64,000 bases of DNA from Undibacterium piscinae (GTDB taxonomy: Bacteria > Pseudomonadota > Gammaproteobacteria > Burkholderiales > Burkholderiaceae_D), in NCBI GenBank assembly GCA_003970805.2, contig CP051152.1, positions 2,666,001-2,730,000 on the forward strand, given 5' to 3'. The position numbers and the translations under genes were made by a program. Position 1 is the first letter of the stretch. Every line of letters begins with the position of its first letter. Below the pieces are notes generated by a model that saw nothing but the letters and a program-made list of their open reading frames with translations, did no database searches and had not been told where the DNA came from. Positions 44,627 to 55,100 of this stretch are shown piece after piece.

Positions 44627-45085
44627 CTACTTGATCGGCAGGTTGGTGGTGTTTTTGACCTCTTCCATGACCGCATAAGTATGCGTTTCACGCACACCAC
44701 TGAGCTGCAATAATGATTTACCGAGGAAGTCACGGTAGGCATTCATGTCCTTGACGCGCGCCTTGACCAGATAATCAAAGCCGCCGGCAACCATATGGCA
44801 TTCCAGCACTTCCGGAATGGCCTGTACGCCGCGTTTAAACGCTTCAAATACATCGGGAGTGGTACGGTCTAACACCACTTCAATAAATACCAGCAATGCT
44901 ACGTCTAGCAGATGCGGATTGAGCTGCGCTGTATAGCCCAGTATATAGCCGGACTCTTGTAGTTTGCGTACCCGCTCCAGGCAGGCCGCCGGAGAAAGGT
45001 TGACGCGGGTCGCTAATTCTACGTTACTGATACGGCCGTCATTTTGTAATTCAGCCAATATTCTTTTACTGATTTTGTCTAGCAT
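44627..45085 (-). CDS. Lrp/AsnC-family regulator, probable PutA regulator
   Basis: A 152-residue Lrp-type protein: N-terminal helix-turn-helix (ILAELQNDGRISNVELATRV, NLSPAACLERVRKLQ) and C-terminal RAM/effector domain (ECHMVAGGFDYLVKARVKDM). Lengths and motifs are standard. It is divergent from putA across 139 AT-rich bases. In proteobacteria such an Lrp-type neighbour commonly activates putA in response to proline, which is the likely role here. The RLN/ACLERVRK recognition region is typical of the PutR/BkdR group. Confidence 0.9.
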   Translation of the reverse strand: MLDKISKRILAELQNDGRISNVELATRVNLSPAACLERVRKLQESGYILGYTAQLNPHLLDVALLVFIEVVLDRTTPDVFEAFKRGVQAIPEVLECHMVAGGFDYLVKARVKDMNAYRDFLGKSLLQLSGVRETHTYAVMEEVKNTTNLPIK

Positions 45086-45263
45086 AAGAAGTCAGAGTGG
45101 TGGTTAATAATATTCGGTGTAATTGTCTCATGAAATATATAATTTTGATATAAACCTATATTTCCAGAATTAATCATAGAGGTTCAGCGATACAATTAAA
45201 TCAAATTTGCTTCGATTATGTTAGATGAAAGCAAGCCCGAATTTAATACCAAAATTGATAATA

Positions 45264-48200
45264 ATGCTGAGACCAATGCCTACTCCATTCCACGCTTTGC
45301 AAGCCGAACTACTGCCACATGCTACACCTCTTCGTGATGCTATTACACAAGTTTATCGCCGTGATGAGCAAACTTCGGTGCAATGGTTATTATCCAACAT
45401 TAATCCGCATGCCGCTGCACAAACTAGCATTAAAACGCTGGCGCATCAATTAGTCAGTGCGGTGCGTCAGCAGCGCACCCGCGCTTCCGGTGTCGATGCC
45501 CTGATGCATGAGTTTTCCCTGTCGTCGGAAGAAGGTGTGGCTTTGATGTGTATGGCCGAAGCGCTGTTGCGGATTCCTGATCACGCTACCGCAGACCGCC
45601 TGATCGCCGACAAAATCAGCAAGGGCGACTGGCGCAAGCATCTGGGCGAATCGCCGTCTTTGTTTGTCAATGCCGCGACCTGGGGTTTGCTGGTCACCGG
45701 TAAATTGGTCGGCACCAATAGCGACCAGGGTCTGGGTTCTGCATTGACGCGCTTGATCGCCAAAGGCGGTGAGCCTCTGATACGCAAAGGTGTCGATCTG
45801 GCGATGCGCATGCTGGGTAATCAGTTCGTGACCGGCCAGACTATCGACGAAGCCTTAAAAAACGGCCAGGACAACGAGAAACGCGGCTATCGCTATTCCT
45901 ACGATATGCTCGGTGAAGCGGCGCTGACCGCGCATGACGCTGCCTTTTATTTCAGCGCTTACGAAACCGCGATCCATGCGATAGGCAAGGCCTCGAACGG
46001 TCGCGGTATCAAGGATGGTCCGGGGATTTCGGTCAAGCTCTCGGCCTTGCATCCGCGCTACTCGCGTGCGCAAAGAGCGCGCACCATGAACGAGTTGCTG
46101 CCGCTGCTGAAAAAACTCATCTTGCTGGCCAAACAATACAATATCGGCCTCAATATTGATGCCGAAGAAACCGACCGGCTGGAACTGTCACTCGACCTGA
46201 TGGAAGCGCTGGCGTTTGATGCAGATCTGGCCGGTTTTGAGGGTATAGGTTTTGTGGTGCAGGCATATCAAAAACGTTGCCCGTATGTGATCGATTATCT
46301 GGTCGATCTGGCGCGCCGTAGTGGCACAAAATTCATGGTGCGTCTGGTCAAGGGCGCGTATTGGGATTCCGAAATCAAGCGTTCGCAAGTCGATGGCATG
46401 AGCGGCTTTCCGGTGTATACCCGCAAGGTGTATACCGATGTCTCGTATTTGCTGTGTGCGCAAAAATTGCTGGCGGCGACCGAAGTGATTTATCCGCAGT
46501 TTGCCACCCATAACGCGCTGACTTTGGCGACCATCTACACTTGGGCAGAGCAAGCCAAGATTACCGATTACGAATTCCAGTGCCTGCATGGCATGGGCGA
46601 GACCTTGTACGATCAGGTGGTTGGTAAAGACAAGTTGAACAAGCCTTGCCGCATCTATGCGCCGGTTGGTTCGCATCAGACTTTGCTGGCTTATCTGGTG
46701 CGTCGCCTGCTGGAAAACGGCGCCAATTCCTCTTTCGTGAATCAGATCGTTGATGAGTCCGTCTCTATCGAATCGCTGATAAGCGATCCGCTCAGTATCG
46801 CTGCCGAACTCGGCGGCAAGCCGCATAGCGGGATCTCCTTGCCGGCCGATTTATTTGGCACAGAACGTAAAAATTCTGCCGGTCTTGATTTCAGCAATGA
46901 ACTGCAACTACAAAAAATCGCCGCACATTTTGAGACATGCAGCCAGCAAGTGATCACGGCTGGTCCGCTGTTGTATGGACCGGTTTCCGCCAGCAAGTCG
47001 CAGCCGGTGACTAACCCTGCCTATCGCCAGGATATCGTCGGCCACGTGATCGACGCTGATGCACAAGATGTACAAATGGCTTTGGTCGCCGCGGAAAATT
47101 ACGCAATAGACTGGCAAACCGTCGCGCCATCCGCGCGTGCCGCGATCCTGAAAAAAGCCGCCGACCTGCTCGAAGCGCAGACGCTAGACTTTATGGCGCT
47201 GGCGATACGCGAAGCCGGTAAGTCATTGCCGAACGCTTTGGCGGAAGTACGTGAGGCGGTGGATTTCTTGCGTTATTACGCGGCACAGGTAGAATTTTTG
47301 CCAAATACGCTGGCCTTGGGTCCGGTGGTATGTATTAGTCCGTGGAACTTCCCTCTGGCAATTTTTATCGGTGAAGTTAGCGCCGCTCTGGCTGCCGGTA
47401 ATGTGGTGCTGGCCAAACCGGCCGAGCAAACGCCTTTAATTGCATTTAAAGCCATACAGTTATTGCATGAAGCCGGTGTTCCACGTGGAGCATTGCAATT
47501 TTTGCCTGGTACCGGCGAAGTGGTCGGCGCTCAACTGGTAGCCGATAAGCGCGTCAAAGGCGTGATCTTTACCGGTTCTACCGAGGTGGCGCAGATCATC
47601 AACCGTACCCTGGCCAAGCGGTCGGTGGCCGAAAGTATCGACATTCCTTTGATCGCTGAAACCGGTGGCCAAAACGTGATGATCGTCGATAGTAGTGCCC
47701 TGCCCGAGCAAGTCGTCAATGACGTGATTTCCTCCGCCTTTGACAGCGCCGGCCAGCGTTGTTCTGCCTTGCGGGTACTCTGTCTGCAAGTCGATATCGC
47801 TGATAAGACGCTAGAGATGCTCAAGGGCGCGATGCAGGAATTGCGGGTTGGTAATCCGGATCAACTGGCGATCGATATCGGACCGGTGATTGATGCCGAT
47901 GCGCAAAAGTCCTTGCAAAGCCATATCAATCATATGCGTGAACGTAGTAAGAATTTTTATGCGCTCGATTTGCCGGCATCATGCCAGAACGGCAGTTTCA
48001 TCGCGCCTACCGTGATGGAAATCAGCTCCTTGTCAGAATTGACGAAGGAAGTGTTTGGCCCGGTTCTGCATGTGTTGCGTTACAAGCGTGATGATTTGCC
48101 TAAGCTGATCGACTCCATCAATGCGACTGGCTTTGGCCTGACTCTGGGTGTCCATTCGCGGATTGATGAAACCATCGATTTCATCACGCAACGTGCGCAT

Positions 48201-48911
48201 GTCGGGAATATCTACGTCAACCGCAATATCGTCGGTGCGGTCGTCGGCGTGCAACCGTTTGGCGGCGAAGGCAAATCCGGCACCGGCCCGAAAGCCGGTG
48301 GTCCCTTGTATCTGAAGCGCCTGCAAAGAAATCCTACCGGCGCGATCGGCGGGCATACCGTCTATGAGCGTCAGGCACCGGGAGCGCTCGATGCATTGCT
48401 GGTCTGGGCAAAAACCCATGGTCACGAAAAAATTGCCGAGTTGGCCGATCAGTATGCCCATCACAGTCCGTATCAGATGACGATGGTATTGCCTGGCCCG
48501 ACTGGCGAACGCAATACCTTGTCGTTCGCGCCGCGTGGCCGGGTATTCTGTGCCGCCACCAGCGTCAATTGCCTGCTGAATCAAATCGCCGCTTTGCTGG
48601 CGACCGGGAATACCCCTGTGTTACCGGCACAAACCATGGCTTTGCTGCCAGAAGGTTTGCCGCTGGTAGTGCGTGACCATATCCTGCAAGCGGAAGCTGA
48701 TCAGGCGCAGGTTCAGTTTGCCCTGGTCGAAGCTAGTTTGCTGACGACTTACCAAACGCTGTTTGCGGCACAAAATGAGGCGATCGTCTGCGTCATACAA
48801 ATGCAGGAGAGTCACAGCGCACCGCTATGGCGACTGGTGGCAGAGCGCGCTTTGTGTATCAATACCACCGCAGCCGGCGGTAATGCCAGCCTGATGACGT
48901 TGCAAAGTTAA
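45264..48911 (+). CDS. putA: Bifunctional proline dehydrogenase / L-glutamate gamma-semialdehyde dehydrogenase
   Basis: A 1215-residue enzyme oxidising proline to glutamate. The FAD proline dehydrogenase barrel occupies about 80-480 (GPGISVKLSALHPRYSRAQR; MVRLVKGAYWDSEIKRSQVD; HNALTLATI). The aldehyde dehydrogenase domain covers about 600-1020, with CISPWNFPLAIFIGEV, the general base in IAETGGQN and the catalytic cysteine in SAGQRCSALRVL. A conserved C-terminal domain of about 150 residues follows. There is no N-terminal ribbon-helix-helix domain, so it does not repress its own gene. Start codon is uncertain among 45225, 45264 and 45276; no site stands out. Electrons go to the respiratory quinone pool. 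Confidence 0.95.
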   Translation: MLRPMPTPFHALQAELLPHATPLRDAITQVYRRDEQTSVQWLLSNINPHAAAQTSIKTLAHQLVSAVRQQRTRASGVDALMHEFSLSSEEGVALMCMAEALLRIPDHATADRLIADKISKGDWRKHLGESPSLFVNAATWGLLVTGKLVGTNSDQGLGSALTRLIAKGGEPLIRKGVDLAMRMLGNQFVTGQTIDEALKNGQDNEKRGYRYSYDMLGEAALTAHDAAFYFSAYETAIHAIGKASNGRGIKDGPGISVKLSALHPRYSRAQRARTMNELLPLLKKLILLAKQYNIGLNIDAEETDRLELSLDLMEALAFDADLAGFEGIGFVVQAYQKRCPYVIDYLVDLARRSGTKFMVRLVKGAYWDSEIKRSQVDGMSGFPVYTRKVYTDVSYLLCAQKLLAATEVIYPQFATHNALTLATIYTWAEQAKITDYEFQCLHGMGETLYDQVVGKDKLNKPCRIYAPVGSHQTLLAYLVRRLLENGANSSFVNQIVDESVSIESLISDPLSIAAELGGKPHSGISLPADLFGTERKNSAGLDFSNELQLQKIAAHFETCSQQVITAGPLLYGPVSASKSQPVTNPAYRQDIVGHVIDADAQDVQMALVAAENYAIDWQTVAPSARAAILKKAADLLEAQTLDFMALAIREAGKSLPNALAEVREAVDFLRYYAAQVEFLPNTLALGPVVCISPWNFPLAIFIGEVSAALAAGNVVLAKPAEQTPLIAFKAIQLLHEAGVPRGALQFLPGTGEVVGAQLVADKRVKGVIFTGSTEVAQIINRTLAKRSVAESIDIPLIAETGGQNVMIVDSSALPEQVVNDVISSAFDSAGQRCSALRVLCLQVDIADKTLEMLKGAMQELRVGNPDQLAIDIGPVIDADAQKSLQSHINHMRERSKNFYALDLPASCQNGSFIAPTVMEISSLSELTKEVFGPVLHVLRYKRDDLPKLIDSINATGFGLTLGVHSRIDETIDFITQRAHVGNIYVNRNIVGAVVGVQPFGGEGKSGTGPKAGGPLYLKRLQRNPTGAIGGHTVYERQAPGALDALLVWAKTHGHEKIAELADQYAHHSPYQMTMVLPGPTGERNTLSFAPRGRVFCAATSVNCLLNQIAALLATGNTPVLPAQTMALLPEGLPLVVRDHILQAEADQAQVQFALVEASLLTTYQTLFAAQNEAIVCVIQMQESHSAPLWRLVAERALCINTTAAGGNASLMTLQS

Positions 48912-48930
48912 CCGGACCGAGGCAGTCTGA

Positions 48931-48963
48931 AAAAAGCCGGGTAGTTAGCTACCCGGTTTTTTT
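48931..48963 (+). terminator. Terminator after putA
   Basis: A-run, GCCGGGTA, loop GTTAGC, TACCCGGT, T-run, 20 bases after the putA stop. Strong and symmetrical enough to act in both directions. Confidence 0.9.
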
Positions 48964-49084
48964 ATTGCCGTAAAAAATCTTTCCGCGAGAAAAATAAACG
49001 CTAATAATTCAAGTAGTTATCACTTTATTTAATGCGGTTTGAGCACTAAGATGAAAGGGTATCTTAGGTATTTGAGTGTGTGCC

Positions 49085-49732
49085 ATGAGCATGACGGTTT
49101 CCGGGTCTTCGTCAGCATATTCAGTTGCTTCTTCCGGGCAGACTGGGCTTGCGCTAGTCCATGCCTTAGATAAAGTGGATACCACATCGGCCAAGGGTGT
49201 CCGCGCCACAGGCAGTGATTCCGGCAGCACCAACGGCAGCGGTAAAAGCGCCGGTGAGACGGTACAACTGAGTGACGAGGCCAAGGCTGCGGTGCGCAGC
49301 CTGCAGGCGCGTGATCGTCAGGTGCGTGCGCATGAGCAGGCGCATCTGGCTGCCAGTGGCGGTTTGGCCACCAGCGGCGCTTCGTATACTTATCAGAAGG
49401 GGCCGGATGGTGTCAGCTACGCGATCGGCGGTGAAGTGAGTATCGATGTTTCTGAGGGCAACACGCCACAGGACACTATCGTCCGTGCCATCACGATCAG
49501 GTCTGCCGCACTGGCACCGGCCGACCCTTCCGGCCCGGATCGCGCGATCGCGGCGCAGGCCAGTCAGATGGCAGGCTATACTGAAGGTCTTCGCTTCAGC
49601 TGCGAAACCAGACACGCTTATGAAAACACTCGAAGCCTGGTATCAATACGAGATCAAGGCCACCGAAACCGCCTTGCGCCATTGGTGCGAAGAGCATCAT
49701 ATTGCCTTGATCAACTGAAAATACCGCGCTGA
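49085..49732 (+). CDS. SprA-related putative metalloprotease, altered C terminus
   Basis: A 215-residue protein with a low-complexity Ser/Gly/Thr N terminus (about 60 residues) and then the SprA-related core: RDRQVRAHEQAHLAASGGLA holds the HExxH-like motif, followed by SYTYQKGPDGVSYAIGGEVS and IRSAALAPADPSGPDRAIAA. From about 49590 the sequence no longer looks like the family and ends FSCETRHAYENT..., suggesting a shift or fusion near the end. I use the ATG at 49085; a GTG at 49076 adds three residues. Family function is unknown. Confidence 0.75.
   Translation: MSMTVSGSSSAYSVASSGQTGLALVHALDKVDTTSAKGVRATGSDSGSTNGSGKSAGETVQLSDEAKAAVRSLQARDRQVRAHEQAHLAASGGLATSGASYTYQKGPDGVSYAIGGEVSIDVSEGNTPQDTIVRAITIRSAALAPADPSGPDRAIAAQASQMAGYTEGLRFSCETRHAYENTRSLVSIRDQGHRNRLAPLVRRASYCLDQLKIPR
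49620..49718 (+). other. Possible short coding relic
   Basis: In the third frame, overlapping the tail of the SprA-related gene, an ATG opens 32 codons (MKTLEAWYQYEIKATETALR..., ending in TGA). The composition looks protein-like (acidic, Trp- and His-containing), unlike a random frame, but I recognise no family. It may be the start of a gene cut short. Confidence 0.3.
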
Positions 49733-49744
49733 GCCAGGCCGAGC

Positions 49745-50230
49745 TTAAGCCGATTCTGCGGGACGCCAATCGGGGTCTTGCGCAAACCATTCCAATAGAT
49801 GATCTAGCATGGCGCGTAGCGCTGGTTGCATGTGCTCGCGCGAGGTGTAGATGCCGTACCGCCTAATTGCTGAGGCTGATATTCTGGCAAAAGCTGCAGC
49901 AGCTGTCCGCTGGCGATCAAAGCTGCGACCGCAGCGCGCGGCTGTAAGGAGATACCAACGCCCTTGATGCTGGCCGCCAGCAAAGCCATCGATTCATTCG
50001 ATGAGAGATTGCCACTGACCGTATTAACCCGCTAGGCTTACTGATAGCGACCGCTGCTGGCGAGTCACAAGTGGCAAGGCGACGCGCTCTGGTTCGGCTC
50101 TAGCGCATTGGTGATGCATTGCCAGATCGATGCCCTGCTGGACCAGATTCGGGCCGGCCGTGTGGCCTGGGCTGCCAAAGCCAACATGGCACGGCAACGT
50201 TGCCGATGCGCGCTGGTTACCGCTTTAGGT
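49745..50230 (-). pseudogene. Scrambled LysR-family regulator remnant
   Basis: Minus-strand pieces of a LysR effector domain: DLVQQGIDLAMHHQCA (about 50110-50160), then VNTVSGNLSSNESMALLAAS and IKGVGISLQPRAAVAALIAS (49930-50030), and after a frameshift near 49858 YTSREHMQPALRAMLDHLLE to a stop at 49745. The DNA-binding domain is missing. A 27-base copy of sequence from the neighbouring MFS gene (50021-50047 equals 50271-50297) interrupts it. It was probably divergent from the MFS gene. Confidence 0.75.
50021..50047 (+). repeat. 27-base exact duplicate (first copy)
   Basis: Identical to 50271-50297 (begins GTATTAACCCGCTAGG). In the second position it encodes the MFS sequence SINPLGLLIG; here it lies in the LysR remnant, so it is a displaced copy. 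Confidence 0.9.
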
Positions 50231-51419
50231 GACGCACTTTTGCGATCCAAAATATTTGGGATTGCCTTGAGTATTAACCCGCTAGGCTTACTGATAGGAT
50301 CGGCCCTGCTAGGGCCTTTGTCCGATCGTTTCGGCCGGCGTCCGGTGTTATTAAGCAGCGCCCTGGGGGCTGCGCTCGGGCCTTATGAAAACACCGATTA
50401 CCGCCTCTACGGTCGGGGGCTTTGCTTAGTGCAGTCCTTTATCCGCAATGTAATTATCCTGGCGCGTTTCGTGACCGGCCTGATGGAAGGTAATGCCTCG
50501 GTGGTCCGCGTTTCGGCCTTATTAAGCAGCGCCCTGGGGGCTGACAGGGCACAGCCGGGTCCGGGCGCTATCCTGGCTCAATGGTGCCTTTTTATGCGGG
50601 CTGCCTTTAGCCGGCGACAGCCGGGTTATTGGCTGGTTAGCCGGCCCTTTATTGGCTGGTGTGACGCTGGTATTCGGGATTGCCGTACCTTTCTGGATTG
50701 CCACCGGCGCATTGTTGCTGGCAGCCGTATTGGTGGCGATCAGCATGCCAGCCGAAGCGCCATCCAAGGCGGTGACATCGTGGTGGCAGGTGGCGCGTGA
50801 TCAGCATACTTTGCACTTATTGCGACACCCGGTGTTGCGCACTTTATTCATCATTCAGCTCGCGTATACCTGTGGCGTCACCGCATTTTATGAGTTTTAT
50901 CCGCTCTGGCTGGTCGAGGTCGCCGGCTACGATGCACGCGGTATCTCCTGGGTCACCGCCAGCTTATGTGGCCTGATGATAGTGAGCTCATTTTTCGCCG
51001 GACGCCCTAGCCATATCCTGCCTTTATCGCGGGTAGGCTTTCATGCTTACTTCGTGGCTGCCGCGATTGCCTGCCTGGGCATAGGTAATGTATGGGTGGG
51101 ACTGGCGGCGATTATCCTGTTTGGCATACCGAATTCCTTTTATAACGCGCTATTGCCTAGCTGGTGTGCCGAACGATTTGGTCACTACGGACAAGGTGCC
51201 GTGATGGGGCTGATCTCGACCACCTTCTGCCTGGCCAATATCATTATGGCCTTGCTGGGCTCGGTGTTGACGCTGATCGATACCCGCCTGATCCTATTGC
51301 TGGGAGCGGCTTTCAGCAGCTGGGCGGCCTGTCGGATCGGCCATTGGCAGCGTGAGTTGGCGCAAATTCCGACGCAAGTGCTAGCGCAAATTCCGGCGCC
51401 GCAGACGGAGAATGTATGA
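50215..51419 (+). pseudogene. Rearranged MFS transporter (SetA-like)
   Basis: Pieces of a major-facilitator permease. The start SKIFGIALSINPLGLLIGSA and motif A region GPLSDRFGRRPVLLSSALGA are at 50240-50380, ARFVTGLMEGNASVV at 50460-50510, then duplicated and shuffled DNA until 50650. From 50652 the C-terminal half is continuous for 255 residues (FWIATGALLLAAVLVAISM to SWAACRIGHWQREL) with six membrane segments. A 25-base segment is repeated exactly (50348-50372 and 50519-50543). The first half is therefore not translatable as one frame. The stop overlaps the next gene's ATG (ATGA at 51416-51419). Confidence 0.78.
50519..50543 (+). repeat. 25-base exact duplicate inside the MFS remnant
   Basis: Identical to 50348-50372 (begins TTATTAAGCAGCGCCC). 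The original encodes LLSSALGA after motif A of the transporter; the second copy interrupts the coding sequence 171 bases later. A shorter ATTGGCTGGT repeat follows at about 50630-50660. Confidence 0.88.
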
Positions 51420-52108
51420 CTACCGCTGAACGCGTACTGTATTTGCTCAAGAGCCGCGGCCCGCAGAGTGCCCAACAGATTGCCGATATCCTGGAAATCA
51501 CCTCGATGGGGGCGCGCCGTCAGTTAGAAAGCTGGCAGGAAAAAGGCATGGTGTCGTACCAGGACGTGGCGGAGAAAATCGGCAGACCCAGCCGGCTATG
51601 GCAATTGAGCGCCGCCGGTCACGCGCGTTTTCCGGACCGGCATGGCGATCTGACAGTACAAATCATCCATCAGGTACGCACGCTGTTTGGCGAAGCGGGC
51701 CTGGATAAGCTGATTACTGCGCGCGAACTGGAAACCGAAACTCAGTATGTGGCGGTACTAGCCAAGGCCAAGAGTGTCAAAGCCAAAGTCCAGGCGCTGG
51801 CCGACCTGCGTAAGCTAGAAGGCTATATGGCGCAGATGGAAGTGCAAGCTGACGGCAGCCTGCACCTGATCGAAGACCATTGCCCGATCTGCGCGGCAGC
51901 GCAAAGCTGTCAGCAGTTTTGTCGCTCAGAGCTGGCGCTGTTTCAGCGCGTATTGATCTACAGCCGAGCATCACAAATTCGGCGCCAGCCAGCGCTCAAG
52001 CTCGTCCTTCGCTACGCCACGTCTGGCTGCCATATCGCTCACCTGATCATCGGCAATCTTGCCGACGCTAAAATACTTCGATTCAGGATGGGCAAAGTAG
52101 AAACCTGA
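51416..52108 (+). CDS. SufR-like HTH regulator with Cys-rich motif, C terminus replaced
   Basis: The N-terminal 180 residues match the predicted ArsR/DeoR-type regulators related to SufR: winged helix LYLLKSRGPQSAQQIADILE, wing region and GRPSRLWQLSAAGHARFPDR, then the cysteine motif HCPICAAAQSCQQFC, which in SufR holds an Fe-S cluster. After CRSELALFQRVL (about 51956) the frame runs antisense through the end of metH for 50 more codons, so about 30 normal residues seem lost. The four cysteines are intact, so partial function is possible. Its ATG overlaps the MFS stop, suggesting a former two-gene unit. Confidence 0.75.
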   Translation: MTTAERVLYLLKSRGPQSAQQIADILEITSMGARRQLESWQEKGMVSYQDVAEKIGRPSRLWQLSAAGHARFPDRHGDLTVQIIHQVRTLFGEAGLDKLITARELETETQYVAVLAKAKSVKAKVQALADLRKLEGYMAQMEVQADGSLHLIEDHCPICAAAQSCQQFCRSELALFQRVLIYSRASQIRRQPALKLVLRYATSGCHIAHLIIGNLADAKILRFRMGKVET

Positions 52109-55100
52109 TACCGCTGCGCCCGGGATCATGGCCCATGATTCGGTGATATGCATGTCGATTTCTTCACATTGCATCTGCGCGAACATCTCGGTTTTTACAG
52201 TATGCTCAGGGCAGGCTGGGTAACCAGGGGCCGGGCGTATGCCTTTGTAGTTTTCCTTGATCAGATCGGCATTGCTTAAGGCTTCATCACTGGCATATCC
52301 CCACAGGTCTTTACGGACGCGTTCGTGCAGGCATTCGGCGAAGGCTTCCGCAAGGCGGTCTGCTAATGATTTGAGCATGATGCTGCTGTAATCGTCGTGC
52401 GCGTCTTCAAAGCGTTTTTCGTATTTTTCTATACCCAAACCGGCCGTAACCGCGAACATGCCTATATAGTCGGCCACACCGCTGTCCTTGGGTGCGATGA
52501 AGTCGGACAGGCATTGGTTCGGTCGCTGCACGCCGTCTATGATGGCTTTTTCGGTCTGCTGGCGGGTACCGTAATAGGTCATCGCTACCTGGGTGCGGGT
52601 GTCGTCGCTGTAAATCTCGATATCGTCATCATTGACAGTGTTGGCTGGCAACAAAGCGATCACGCCGTTGGCGGTGAGCCAGCGACCCTCGATGATTTTT
52701 TTCAGCATGGCCTGGCCTTCGGCATAGACCTTGCTGGCCGCTTCGCCGACAACTTCATCGGTCAGTATCGCAGGGAAAGGACCGGCCAGATCCCAGGTCT
52801 GGAAGAACGGACCCCAGTCTATGTATTGCGCGATAGTGGCCAGATCAAAAATTCTTGAAAATACGGCGGCCGATGAACTTTGGCTTGACGGGCGTATTGA
52901 TGCCGTCAAACGACACCTTCATCTTGTTGGCGCGCGCTTGTTTCAAGCTCACCATAGGCAAAGCTTTCTTGTTCGCGTGCTGCACGCGTATGCGTTCGTA
53001 ATCGGTCGCCAGCTCTTCCATATACTGATCGCGGCTTTCCGGCGTCAGCAGTGATTGCGCTACCGAAACCGAACGTGAGGCGTCGGCCACATACACGACC
53101 GGGCCTTCATAATTCGGCGCGATTTTGACCGCGGTGTGAGCGCGGCTGGTGGTGGCGCCGCCGATCAGCAGCGGGATTTTCAACATGCGGAAATGCGGGT
53201 CGCGCTGCATCTCTTTGGCAACATAGGCCATTTCTTCCAATGATGGCGTAATCAATCCCGACAGGCCGATGATGTCGGCATTTTCTGCCTTGGCTTTGGC
53301 CAGAATTTCGGAACAAGGCACCATCACGCCCATGTTGACCACTTCAAAATTATTGCATTGTAAGACTACTGTGACGATGTTCTTGCCGATGTCATGCACA
53401 TCGCCTTTGACGGTGGCGATGACGATCTTGCCCTTAGGCTTGTTGTCACCGGACAGACGTTTTTCTTCTTCGATAAACGGCACCAGATGCGCTACCGCCT
53501 GTTTCATGACGCGGGCTGATTTCACTACTTGCGGCAGGAACATTTTGCCCTGGCCGAACAGGTCGCCGACGATGTTCATCCCGGCCATCAACGGGCCTTC
53601 GATCACGTGGATAGGGCGGCCGCCGCTTTTTAATACGTTCTGGCGCGCTTCTTCGGTATCCTCGACGATCCATTGGGTAATGCCGTGCACCATCGCATGT
53701 GACAAGCGTTTTTCGACAGTATCGCTACGCCATTCCAGCGTTGCTTCCTCTTTCTTGCCGCCTGCTTTCAGCGTGGCGGCAATCTCTATCATGCGCTCGG
53801 TCGCATCTTCTCTGCGATTTAGCACGACGTCTTCGGTGCGTTCACGCAATTCGGCATCGAGCTCGCTATACAAGCCCATCATGCCGGCGTTGACGATACC
53901 CATAGTCATGCCAGCCTGAATCGCGTGATACAGGAACACCGTGTGGATCGCTTCGCGTGCCGGGTCATTACCGCGGAAAGAGAAGCTGACGTTGGAGACG
54001 CCGCCGGAGATCTTGGCGCCCGGCAGGTTTTCATGTATCCAGCGCGTCGCGTTGATGAAATCGACCGCGTAATTATTGTGCTCTTCAATACCGGTAGCGA
54101 TCGCGAAAATATTCGGATCGAAGATGATATCGTAAGGATCAAAATCGCATTCGGCGATCAAGAGATCGTATGCACGTTTACAAATTTCTATCTTGCGTTC
54201 ATAGGTGTCAGCCTGACCTTTTTCGTCAAAGGCCATGACGATCACCGCCGCACCATAGCGCTTGCACAGTTTGGCCTGATGCAGGAATTGTTCTTCGCCT
54301 TCCTTCATCGAGATCGAGTTGACAATCGCCTTGCCCTGAACGCATTTCAGACCGGCTTCTATCACCGACCACTTACTTGAATCGATCATGATAGGCACGC
54401 GTGCGATGTCCGGTTCAGAAGCGATCAGGTTCAGGAAGCGTGTCATGGCAGCGAGCGAATCGAGCATCGCCTCATCCATGTTGATGTCGATTACCTGCGC
54501 GCCGTTTTCCACCTGCTGGCGTGCCACGCTCAAGGCCTCGTCGTATTGCTCGTTGAGGATCATGCGGGCAAAGGCTTTGGAACCGGTGACGTTGGTGCGC
54601 TCACCGACGTTGACGAACAAGGAGTCGGCATCGATCGTGAATGGCTCAAGACCCGACAGACGCATCGCTGGTGCGATTACCGGTACGTTGCGCGGAGTCT
54701 GGGTTTTTAAGATATCGGCAATCGCCTTGATATGGCCGGGCGTAGTGCCGCAGCAGCCACCTGCGATATTGATGAAGCCAGCTTCGGCGAATTCTTTCAG
54801 CAAAGCCGAGGTATCGGCTGGCAATTCGTCAAAGCCGGTATCGCTCATAGGATTGGGCAGACCGGCATTCGGATAAATACAGACAAAGGTATCGGCGATC
54901 TTGGATAGCTCTTCGGCATACGGACGCATCAGTGCCGCACCGAGCGCGCAGTTCAGGCCTATCGTCAGGGGTTTCGCATGACGTACCGAATTCCAGAAAG
55001 CCGGTACCGTCTGACCCGACAAGATACGGCCGGAGGCATCGGTAACGGTGCCGGAAATCATGATGGGCAAACGCTTGCCAGTTTCTTCGAAATACTGATC

